Positions 12,501 to 24,329 of a stretch of 64,000 bases of DNA are shown here, piece by piece. The notes under the pieces were generated by a model, which was not told where the DNA came from, searched no databases, and saw only the letters and a program-made list of their open reading frames with translations. This stretch comes from Eleginops maclovinus. Its lineage: Eukaryota; Chordata; Actinopteri; Perciformes; Eleginopidae. Both the position numbers and the translations under genes were made by a program. How positions within the stretch are numbered: position 1 is the stretch's first letter; the number at the start of each line of letters is the position of its first letter. The stretch spans positions 27,992,448 through 28,056,447 of the forward strand of contig NC_086350.1 of the NCBI RefSeq assembly GCF_036324505.1, written 5' to 3'.

Positions 12501-15500
12501 TGTGATGTAGTTTTACACCACTAGATTTATTTGACAAACTGTGTAACTAGTTTCTTTACAGATTCAGATTATTAGCTAAAACAAAATATTAATTAATTAA
12601 TAAATACAATACGATACTGTAATTATAGATCAAGATATAAAGCAGCAGTATATACAATATAATTAGAAGTAGCTGCACCTTCACCAGCTGTGATAAACAC
12701 ATTAATGCATCAATAATTATTCTCCAATAATTTCATATATATTATTCTGTTATCATGCATTATGCAAGTATGCAAGAAGTAATAAAGTAGTCAAAATAAA
12801 GTGAAGAAAGTAAGTATCTGATCCCCTGCCGAATTTGTAAGTTTGCCCACTTACAAAGAACTGAACAGTCTATACTTTTAATGGAAGGTTTATTTTAACA
12901 GTGAGAGACAGAATATCAAAAAGAAAATACAGAAATATACATTAACAAAAAGATATGAATTGATTAATTTGATCCCCTTGCAACCAACAAGGAGTCTGGC
13001 TCTCACAGACCGGTTAAATAAGTCCTCTTGCTTTAAGAAAGTACTCCTGATATCAACTCTTTACCTGGATAAAAGACACCTGTCCACAGTCAATAAATCA
13101 GATTACAACCTCTCCACTGAGGGCCAGACCAGAGACAGGTGTTGTGATCATGGTGGATCAGGACATCAGGGACAAGATTGTAGACCAGCACAAGACTGGA
13201 ATAGAAGACAAGACCACCAGCAAGGAGCTTGGTGAGAGAGAGACAACTGGTTTGATGATTAGAAGATGGAAGAAGCACAAAATGACCATCAATCGCCCTC
13301 AATCTGGGTCTCCACGATCCAAGATCAGGCCTCTTGGGGCATCAGTGATCATGAGAAAGGTGAGGGGTCAGCCAAGAACTACACAGGAGGGACCTGTTAA
13401 TGATCTGAAGGCAGCTAGGACCACAGTCACCAAGAAAACTATTGGTAACACACTGTGCCGTAATGGATTAAAATCCTGCAGCGCCCGCAAGGGTCCCCTG
13501 CTCAAGAAGGCACATGTACAGGCCGTCTGAAGTCTGCCAGTGATCCTCTGAAAGATTCAGAGAAGGCTTATGAGAAGGTGATGTGGTCAGATGAGACCAA
13601 AATCAAGATCTTAGGCATCAACTCCACGTCATGTTTGGAGGAAGAGAAATGCTGACTATGACCCCAAGAACACCATCCCCAGCACCAAGCATGGAGGTGG
13701 AACCATTATGCTTTGGGGGGGTTTCTCTGCTAAGGGGACAGGGCGATTCACCGCATCGAGGGGAAGATGGAGGGAGCCATGTACCGTAGAATATTGGCTA
13801 ATAACCTCCTTCCCTCAGCCAGGACACTGGAAATGGGACATGGATAGGTCTTCCAGCACAACGATGACCCAAAACATACGGCCAAGGCAACTAAGGAGTG
13901 GCTGAAGAAGAAGCCCATTAAGGTGATGGAGGGGCCTAGCCAGTCTCTGGACCTCCATCCCAAAGAACATTTGTGGAAAGAGCTGAAGCTTCCAGCTGCC
14001 AGGCATCAGCCTCCAAACCTTAAGGATTTTGAGAGAATCTGTAGAGAGGAGAGGGCCAAAATCCCTCCTGAGATGTGAGCAAACCTGGTGACAACTACAA
14101 GAAGCATCTGACCTCTGTGCTGTCCAGCAAGGCTTACTCCACCAAGAACTAAGGCATGTTTTGAAGAGGATCAAATACTTATTTGCCACCATTAAACGCA
14201 AATCAATCAATCTTTTTTTTAATGTACATTTCTGGATTTTCTTTTTGATATTCTGTCTCTCACTGTTAAAATAAACCTACCATAGAAAGTATAGAATGTT
14301 CAGTTCTTTGTAAGTGGGATAACTAACTAAATCTGCAAGGGATCAGATACTTATTTCCTTTACTGTATGTGAGTACTTACACCACTGCACTTATAACACC
14401 AAGCATTTAACAGGGCGGAAAAACTCCAAGTAGCTGAGTTGACATACCTCGCCAAATTGAAAGAATCATCCACAAGCTGGGCTCTGTTAATCACAGGTAT
14501 GACCTATAGAAAACAAGTGAGGCAGTAAATGAAAGATGAATAAATGCATATGCAGATCAAACAACAAAGAAAGAAACCAAAAAATCTGAACAACCAAGGA
14601 GCTGGTGTACCTGGTGCTCTGAGAGCAGCTGAGCCAGCAGGCTCTCCCAGTTTCCCTGGTCGTAGTTTACCCGGTAATATCCAGTTATATTGATGTTGGC
14701 CAGGACCCACAATCCATCACTCCTCATATCAACGTTTACCGCTGAGAAAAAAAAGGAAAAAGTCATCTTCAATAGCTTTAATACCAAAGTCATCTTCAAT
14801 AGCTTTAATACCAAAGTCATCTTCAATAGCTTTAATACCAAAGTCATCTTCAATAGCTTTAATACCAAAGTCATCTTCAATAGCTTTAATACCAAAGTCA
14901 TTTTGTAAATTAATACTGTCCGATAATTTACAGAATCACTGCCGTTTATCAGGGTGACAATTACCATAAATATATAGGACTTTTATCTGCATTATTTATT
15001 TTTACCATAGTATTACACACCGTTTTTCTCCTTCAGCCACCAGATATCCTTCTGGACTTTACCGCTCTTCATCCAGCGGACAGGAATCAGCCACTCATAG
15101 CTAGGGGAAGCACAATATCACAATGTATTTATGATTGAAGTTAGGGTGGAAGACTGAAAAGGAAGCTAAGAGTAGAACATTTAGTCACATTATATCAAAC
15201 CAGCTGTTTAACAACATTTATACATTCTGGATTTAAGAATAAGTGTTTGAGTCTCTTAAAGAGGCCCTTTACTGCTGTTTGGGTTTTTTTTACATGGTGA
15301 TGTGTTTTGAATTCTTGATATTGGATGGTTTTTATGTGTGTTTTAAACTTTTAAGTCAAATTTTTTATTGTGTGCTTTTATTCTGGAATGTGGTTTTACT
15401 TTCAGCTGTACACTTTTATTTTGAAATGTTGGGACTGATTTGAACCCCTTTACTTCCACCATGCTCATTGACACTAAGTTTCCACAATTCGAAGAAACAT

Positions 15501-18500
15501 CCAGCCAATTTGCACCTAACCGCTCTGCCGTTACAGCAGAGACAGAAGAGACAGCAGAGACACAAGAGACAACAGAGACAGAACAGACAACAGAGACAGC
15601 AAAAACATCAGAGACAGCAGAGACAACATAGACAGCAGAGACGGCAGAGACAGCAGAGACGGCAGTGACAGCAGAGACAGAAGACACATAGATAGATAGA
15701 ATCGGAGGATGAAACCCTCTTTATTTGTCACATGCATGCACACAGCAGAGCACACACAGTGAAATTAGTCCTCTGCATTTAACCCATCCTAGTACTAGGA
15801 GCAGTGGGCAGCTATCGTGCAGCGCCCGGGGAGCAATGGGGAGGGGGGATTGGAGGTGTCCGGTGCCTTGCTCAAGGGCACCACAGCAGGGCCTAGGAGG
15901 TGAACTGGGACCTCTCCAAGTAGCAGTCCACTTTCCATATTTCAAGTCTGTTCGGGGACTTGAACCGGCGACCCTACGATTCCCAGTCCAAGCCCCTACT
16001 GACTGAGCCACTGCTGGACTGACTGAGCCACTGCTGGACGAGACAGCAGTGACAGCAGAGACAGAAGAGACAGCAGAGACTGAAGAGACAGCAGAGACAA
16101 CAGAGACAGCAGAGACAGCAGAGACAAAAGAGGCAGCAGAGACAGCATAGACAACAGAGACAGAAGAGACAACAGAGACAGCAGTGACAGCAGAGACAGA
16201 AGAGACAGCAGAGACTGAAGGGACAGCAGATACAACAGAGACAGCAGAGACAACAGAGACAGAAGACATAGCAGAGACAGAAGAGACAGAAGAGACAGCA
16301 GAGACAGAAGAGACAACAGAGACAGAAGAGACAACAGAGACAGCAGAAACTTCAGAGACAGCAGAGACAACAGAGACAGCAGAGACAGCAGAGACAGAAA
16401 AGACAGCAGACACAGCAGAGACAGAAAAGACAGCAGAGACAGAAGAGACAGCAGACACAGCAGAGACAGAAAAGACAGCAGAGACAGAAGAGACAGCAGA
16501 GACAGAAAAGACAGCAGAGACAGAAGAGACAGCAGACAGAAGAGACAGCAGAGACAGAAGAGACAACAGAGACAGCAGATACCACAGAGACAACAGAGAC
16601 AGCAGAGACAGCAGACACAGCAGAGACAGCAGAGACAGAAGAGACAGCAGAGACAACAGAGACAGCAGAGACAACAAAGACAACAGAGACAGCAGAGACA
16701 ACACAGACAGCAGAGACAGCAGAGACAGAAGAGACAGCAGAGACAGCAGAGACAGCAGATACCACAGAGACAGCAGAGACAGCAGAGACAGAAGAGACAG
16801 CAGAGACAACAGAGACAGCAGAGACAACAAAGACAACAGAGACAGCAGAGACAACACAGACAGCAGAGACAGCAGAGACAGAACAGACAGCAGAGACAGA
16901 AGAGACAGAAGAGACAGCAGAGATAACAGTCGCCGCACGCTGACAACAACACAGCACTGGAGGAGCTGTATGGGATTATCGACAGGACAGAGACTTCTCG
17001 GCCAGAGGCCGCATTTATTGTGGCCGGGGATTTTAACAGAGCCAACATGAAGAAAGTCCTGCCGAAATACTATCAGCACGTCAGCTGCCCCACGCGCGGT
17101 GGAAATACACTGGACCATGTTTACACTCCTTTCCGGCATGGATATAAAGCCCTCCCCCGCCCTCACTTCGGCAAGTCAGACCACATATCTCTTCTTCTGC
17201 TCCCCGTTTACCGGCAGAGACTGAAGAGGGACCGATCTGTGACGAGTACAGTGCAGCGTTGGTCGGAGCAGTCTGACTCTGCTCTCCGCCACTGCTTTGG
17301 CATGACGGAGTGGTGTGTGTTTGAGGAGGACGATATTAACACACACACTGACGCAGTCATTTGCTACATCGGCAAATGCATCGATGACGTCGTGCCGCGG
17401 ATTACTGTACGGACATTCCCAAATGAGAAGCCCTGGACAAACGGCGAGGTCCGAGCTAAACTTAAAGCACGGGCCATCGCGCACAGCGGCGGTGATTTGG
17501 ATGAGTACAGGAATTCCAGGTATGCACTCCGGAGAGCTATTAGCAGTGCGAAAAGACAATACAGGGACAAGGTGGAGTCGAACTACAAGGGCTCCAACGC
17601 CAGAAATATGTGGTATGGACTAAAAACAATAACAGACTACAAAAGGACAACGAGTGGTGCTGAGGAAGTGTCTGCATCTCTCCCAGATGAACTGAACACA
17701 TTTTATGCACGCTTTGAGAGGCCCCCGGCTGTGGAGGCACAGAAGGCCCAGGATCCCTGCTCACTGGTTTTAACCAGTGCAGATGTGTGTAGATCTCTGA
17801 AAAGGATCAACACACACAGGGCTCCTGGACCTGATGGCATCCCTGGCCGTGCTCTCAAGGTGTGTGCAGTTCAGCTGGCAGATGTGTTCACAGACATTTT
17901 CAATAGGTCATTGCTCCAGTCTGTAGTCCCCACATGTTTTAAAGAGTCCATCATTGTCCCTGTCCCCAAAAAGACAAAACCCATCTGCCTCAATGACTAC
18001 CGCCCAGTTGCACTCACCTCCATCATCATGAAGTGCTTTGAGCGGTTAGTCAAAACTTTTATCACCTCCTCCCTCCCTGACTCACTGGACCCCCTGCAGT
18101 TTGCCTACAGAGCAAACAGGTCCACGGATGATGCCATCTCCCTCACCCTCCACACTGCCCTCTCCCACCTGGACCAGAGGAACACTTATGTGAGAATGCT
18201 GTTCATTGACTACAGTTCAGCATTCAACACCATTGTGCCCTCCAAGCTCATCATTAAGCTCAGGGACCTTGGGCTCAACAGCACCCTCTGTGACTGTATC
18301 ATGAGCTTCCTAACGGGCAGATCCCAGGCAGTGCGGATGGGGAAGATCACATCCTCCACCTTGACCCTCAACACCGGAGCCCCTCAGGGTTGTGTGCTCA
18401 GCCCTCTCCTCTACTCCCTGTTCACGCACGACTGCGTGGCCACACACAGCTCCAACACCATCATCAAGTTTGCTGCCGACACGACCGTCATCGGCCTGAT

Positions 18501-21500
18501 CACAGACGGCGACGAGACGGCGTACAGAGAGGAGGTCAGAGCCCTGACATCTTGGTGCCAGGACAACAACCTCCATCTCAACGTCAGCAAAACAAAGGAG
18601 CTGATTGTGGACTACAGGAAGAGGCAGAGAGAAGCACACACACCCATCACCATCGACGGGACTCCTGTGGAGAGAGTCAGCAGCTTCAGGTTCCTCGGGG
18701 TAAACATCAGTGAGGACCTGACATGGACACATCACACCAGGGTCATATCCAAGACGGCTCGACAGCGGCTCTTCTTCCTCCGCAGGCTGCGGAAGTTCAA
18801 CATGGACTCCAGGATACTCTGCAACTTCTATAGGTGCACCATCGAGAGTATCCTGACTGGCTGCATCACCGTCTGGTATGGCAGTTGCACCGCCCTCAAC
18901 CGTAAGACTCTACAGAGGGTGGTGAAAACTGCTCAGCACATCACCAGGACGGAGCTGCCATCCATGGAGGACCTCTACACCCAGCGTTGTAGGAAGAAGG
19001 CCGGTGGGATATTAAAGGACCCCCATCACCCCAGCAACAATCTGTTCTGTCTGCTGCCGTCTGGCAGACGGTACCGCAGCATCCGGACCAAGACCACCAG
19101 ACTCAGAGACAGTTTTATACCACAGGCTATAAGACTGCTGAACTCCTGAGCTCTGTGAATGTCTACTCACATCTGTTTATAGTACACACATACATATATA
19201 TATATTAGGCATGGCACGGTTTTGGTGAAAAAACCGAACCGTACGGTTTGCTTGCCACGGTGTGGTGCGTCTGTGCACCGTACGGAGTCCACGTTTTTTT
19301 TTTTTTTTTTTTTTTCTCCAGACGTTCGACGTTGCATTGTAGCCTAATGCCCGTATGTTACCACGTGGTTTTCATTCGCGCGAAAGAAGCGAAAGCTAAG
19401 AGGTCGAGGTGTGTCAGCGTGTACAAACATGGCAAGTGGGAGTGGAGAAGGCGGGCCGCCCAGGCCGGAGATAGAGGATGCTCCGGGAGCCGCGGTACGT
19501 CATGCCCTCTCGCAGATACTTTGGCACCAATGTGATACCCAAGTTATATGACGAGACAAGGGAGGAAATAGTGACGGAGTTGTCTTTGGCATGCCACGTA
19601 GCTCTGACGACGGATGGATGGACTTCTAGGTCCACGGAAAGTTACCTGACAGTGACTGCCCACCACATTAATCCCCAATGGGAGTTACGAAGCTGCGTAT
19701 TACAAACGCGCCCAATATACGACAGCCACACAAGCGAATTTCTTTCCAAAAAGCTACGATTTTTTTACAACACAGGCAAGAAGCACAAAGCCTTTCCAAG
19801 ATATAATTCGTGAAGAGGTCACTTCATACAAGGAAACAGGCTGCATCTCTGTGGATGAAAATCCCCTCGCATGGTGGAAGACCAACGCACGTATCCCCAT
19901 GTAGCAAAGTTGGCACAACGTGACCTGGCTGTCCCGTACATCTGTGCCGAGTGAGCGGGTTTTTTCCACAGCAGGGGACATTGTAACTGCAAGTAGGTCT
20001 CGTCTCTTGCCAGAAAATGTTGACAAACTCATTTTCATGCAGAAGAATATGAGAATTAAGTGAAAGGGGGAAGGCTGTTTTAAACAGTGCAGTGTTTGGT
20101 TCTATTGCAATATTTTATACTGATTGTGTCTGTGTGTATTTTGTTCGAAATTTTGTTAATATAACAGTGGCACTGGCACTTTAAGTTTAGATACCAAATC
20201 CAGCCATATGTTTCAAAGCACTGCACTTTAATTTCAAGTGAAAAAAATACATCCTCACTCTCAGGGATTAGAAGAGTTGTTGATTTTGTTTTCTGTTAGG
20301 CTGGTTGGATGGTGGGCTCATATTATGTTTACGGCCTCATGTTCTCATAGGCAATTGTGTTCGCCTGTTCAAAGGACAGCAAACATTCCTGACACTTATT
20401 TTGAGTAATAAAGTAAAACATGTTGAAATCATCCATGTCTTCCCTCTTGCTCTATCAAAATACTACCTTTCTGAGATTGTTAAAACAGTGTGCTTAGAGT
20501 CAATTGAAATTCAAGTTTGTGCATTATTATTACATTATAACTATAATTTTATACCCTTTTAAATGCTGTATCCTAAACTATGGTTAGTAATAGCATCTGC
20601 CTAAGAATATTCTCAGAGACAGGGCTCCTGTTATAAACTGGCTGTTACCAGAATGGCAAGGACCAAGTTGTAATGCATTGCTAAAGGCACTGTGTAATGT
20701 CATAGAAGTGTTGTGCTGTGGTAGTAAAATCTTTTCAGTGACTATTACAGTGTTCCACTGGTGTAACGGTGTGTATTATGGGGCTACGATAAAAAAGTAA
20801 AAAAAACACCAAGAACCGTACAAAACCGTAAACCGTGGACCTCAAACCGTGATACACCGTGAACCGTGAGTTTTGTGATCCGTGCCACCCCTGATATATA
20901 TATTATACACATCTGCCATACATATCTGTTTATAATACACATATCTATATATTATACATATCTGCCATATACATCTGTTATACGTAATATATGCATCTGT
21001 CCATACCTCCTCATTCAACAGTGTAAAGTGTTTAAATACTTTCAATGTATTCCACATATGTATATATTTCACATCCTTAAATCTTTATTGTTGTTATTGT
21101 AAATATTCTTCTCTCTTTTTGCACTATTTTATTATTATTTGCACCATGTATGTTGAGTTGTTGGAGGAGCACGCGACATAAGATTTTCATTGCCAACATA
21201 TACGTTGTATATGCTGTGCATATGACAAATAAAACCTTGAAACCTTGAAGACAGCAGAGACAGAAGAGACAGCATAAACAGCAGAGACAACAGAGACAGC
21301 AGGGACAGAAGAGACAGCAGAGACAGAACAGACAGCAGAGACAGCAGAGACAACAGAAAGAGCAGAGACAGCAGAGACAGAAGAGACAGAAGAGACAGCA
21401 TAAACAGCAGAGACAGAAGAGACAGCAGAGACAACAGAGACAGCAGAGACAGAAGAGACAGCAGAGACAGAAGAGACAGCAGAGACAACAGAGACAGCAG

Positions 21501-24291
21501 AGACAGAAGAGACAGCAGAGACAACAGAGACAGCAGAGACAGAAAAGACAGCAGAGAGAGAACAGAGACAGCAGAGACAGAAGAGACAGCAGACACAGCA
21601 GAGACAACAGAGACAGCAGGCACAGCAGAGACAACAGAGACAGCAGAGACAGAAGAGACAGCAGAAACAGCAGAGACAACAGAGACAACAGACACAGCAG
21701 AGACAGAAGAGACAGCAGAAACAGCAGAGACAACAGAGACAACAGAGACAGCAGAGACAGAAGAGATAGCAGAGACAGAACAGAGACAGCAGTGACAGCA
21801 GGGACAGCAGACACAACAGAGACAGCAGAGACAGCAGAGACAACAGAGACAGAAGAGACAGCAGAGACAATTGAGACAACAGATATAGCAGAGACAACAG
21901 AGATAGCAGAGACAGAAGAGACAGCAGACAAAGAAGAGACAGCAGAGACAGCAGATATATCAGAGACAGAAGAGACAGCAGAGACAGCAGAGACAACAGA
22001 GACAACAGACACAGCAGAGACAGAAGAGACAGCAGAAACAGCAGAGACAGAAGAGACAGCAGAGACAACAGAGACAGCAGAGACAGCAGAGACAACAGAG
22101 ACAGAAGAGACAGCAGAGACAACAGAGACAACAGAGACAGAAGAGACAGCAGAGACAGAAGAGACAGAAGAGACAGCAGAGACAGAAGAGACAGCAGACA
22201 AAGAAGAGACAGCAGATATATCAGAGACAGCAGAGACAACAGAGACAGCAGAGACAGCAGAGACAGAAGAGACAGCAGAGACAGAAGAGACAGAAGAGAC
22301 AGCAGAGACAGAAGAGACAGCAGACAAAAAAGAGACAGCAGCAACAACAGAGACAGCAGAGACAACAGAGACAGCACAGACAACAGAGACAGCAGAGACA
22401 GCAGAGACAGAAGAGACCGCAGAGACAACAGAGACAGCAGAGACAACAGAGACAGCAGACACAGCAGAGACAGAAGAGACCGCAGAGACAACAGAGACAG
22501 CAGAGACAACAGAGACAGCAGAGACAGCAGAGACAGAAGAGACAGCAGAAACAACAGAGACAGCAGAGACAACAGAGACAGCAGAGACAACAGAGACAAC
22601 AGACACAGCAGAGACAGAAGAGACAGCCGAAACAGCAGAGACAGAAGAGACAGCAGAGACAGCAGAGACAACAGAGACAGCAGAGACAGCAGAGACAGCA
22701 GAGACAACAGAGACAGAAGAGACAGCAGAGACAACAGAGACAACAGAGACAGCAGAGACAACAGAGACAGCAGAGACAGAAGAGACAGCCGAGACAGAAG
22801 AGACAGAAGAGACAGCAGAGACAGAAGAGACAGCAGACAAAGAAGAGACAGCAGATATATCAGAGACAGCAGAGACAACAGAGACAGCAGAGACAGCAGA
22901 GACAGAAGAGACAGCAGAGACAGAAGAGACAGAAGAGACAGCAGAGACAGAAGTGACAGCAGACAAAAAAGAGACAGCAGAGACAGCAGATATATCAGAG
23001 ACAGAAGAGACAGCAGAAACAACAGAGACAGCAGAGACAGAAGAGACAGAGACAGCAGAGACAGCAGATATATCAGAGACACAAGAGACAGAAGAGACAG
23101 AAGAGACAGCAGAAACAGCAGAGACAGCAGAGATAGAAGAGACAGAGACAGCAGAGACAGCAGATATATCAGAGACAGAAGAGACAGAAGAGACAGCAGA
23201 GACAGCAGAGACAGCAGAGACAGCAGATATATCAGAGACAGCAGAGACAGCAGATATATCAGAGACAGAATAGACAGAAGAGACAGCAGAGACAGCAGGT
23301 GATTAAAAGACATGCAGGCAGAAAAGTGTGCGGCCTTGGCTTGTTCCCTACACTGGCTTGGTGAAGATCCCGTTTGGAGCTTGTAAGGTGTTCAGCTTCG
23401 TCCATACGCTGAAGTTGACTCTCAACTGCCTGGTTTGTAATAGTCTTAGTGCTTCTTTCATTGTTGAAACGTTCTCCAAGCGGTTCTCAATGCCATCGTG
23501 AAGATTAAGTATCTCAAAACTTTGAGATTATAGCTCGGACATTTTCTCAATAAGCGAAGGATTTCACTCTTTTGAGACTCTACCTCCAGTTCTGGAAGGC
23601 TCCCATTGCCTTGTTTCATAGTTTTGTTTGCCATGCAACCCTCTTTTTCTTTCTTTTATAACAGTCTTTTCCTAGATGTTGACTCTACGATACAAAGAAA
23701 GAATAGAGACAAAAAACTCAAAGGAATCACTGAGGTTGTGCAGAGCTCTCAGCTCCAAAGGAAAAGAATAGGACTACTTTTAAAGTATTTTTTCTTCTTT
23801 AAAAATGTATCTTGAAATCTGGGGCTATTTCTAAAACAGCGCCCCAGATGCCCAGGACAGAAGACGCCACTGAGCCTTTCCCTCTTCATTCATTCTACCC
23901 CTCCCCCTCCTTACTTTTTTTCCTTTCCTGTAGTGGGTTAGTGCATGTAAACGGTCTGCAAAGGCTAAAATCCCTGTGTTCCCTCCAGAAGGAGTTTCTC
24001 TCCCACACACTCACTCCCCCGAAAATGCCTCCATTGGACTCCTTTGTTTACTTCCATAACACAATGACATCACTATGTAACACTTCTATTGGCTAGCGCT
24101 CCAACACATTGTACATGATAAGCTAAGGGGCGGGACATCTTATAGCAGCTGACCAATCTCAACAAAGCCGGCCGGCTATCCAATCAGAGCAGACTGGGGT
24201 CTGGTTTCAGACAGAGGGTGAAAAGAGGTGCTGCAGCACAGGCAGTCTGAATCAAATCTAACCATTCTAAAAATAAGTATGTATATATATG

Positions 24292-24329
<38 letters not shown>

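Larger units (their letters stand above)
16927..21249 (+). mobile_element. 5'-truncated LINE (CR1/L2-like group) inserted in the minisatellite
   Basis: It runs from the C-terminal part of the endonuclease, through a complete reverse transcriptase, to a 3' end of the form AATAAAACCTTGAAACCTTGAA. The 3' untranslated part is split by a hAT-like element at 19206-20893. The minisatellite resumes immediately after the tail. Clade placement rests on remembered motif style, not on alignment. Confidence 0.85.

Noticed and set aside
15950..16010. tRNA gene on the - strand
   Set aside because: This is the tRNA-like head of the inverted SINE in the minisatellite.
15721..17166. Frames of up to 481 codons on the - strand rich in Leu/Ser or Cys/Leu
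   Set aside because: They are the 9-bp minisatellite read in different frames. The period is a multiple of three, so any frame without a stop stays open.
15743..23300. CRISPR-like array
   Set aside because: No unique spacers between repeats; it is a contiguous 9-bp tandem array in vertebrate DNA.
21187..23313. Overlapping frames of 493-708 codons on both strands
   Set aside because: Same minisatellite artefact: three frames open at once, with repetitive [11 protein letters not shown] or ETAETTE products.
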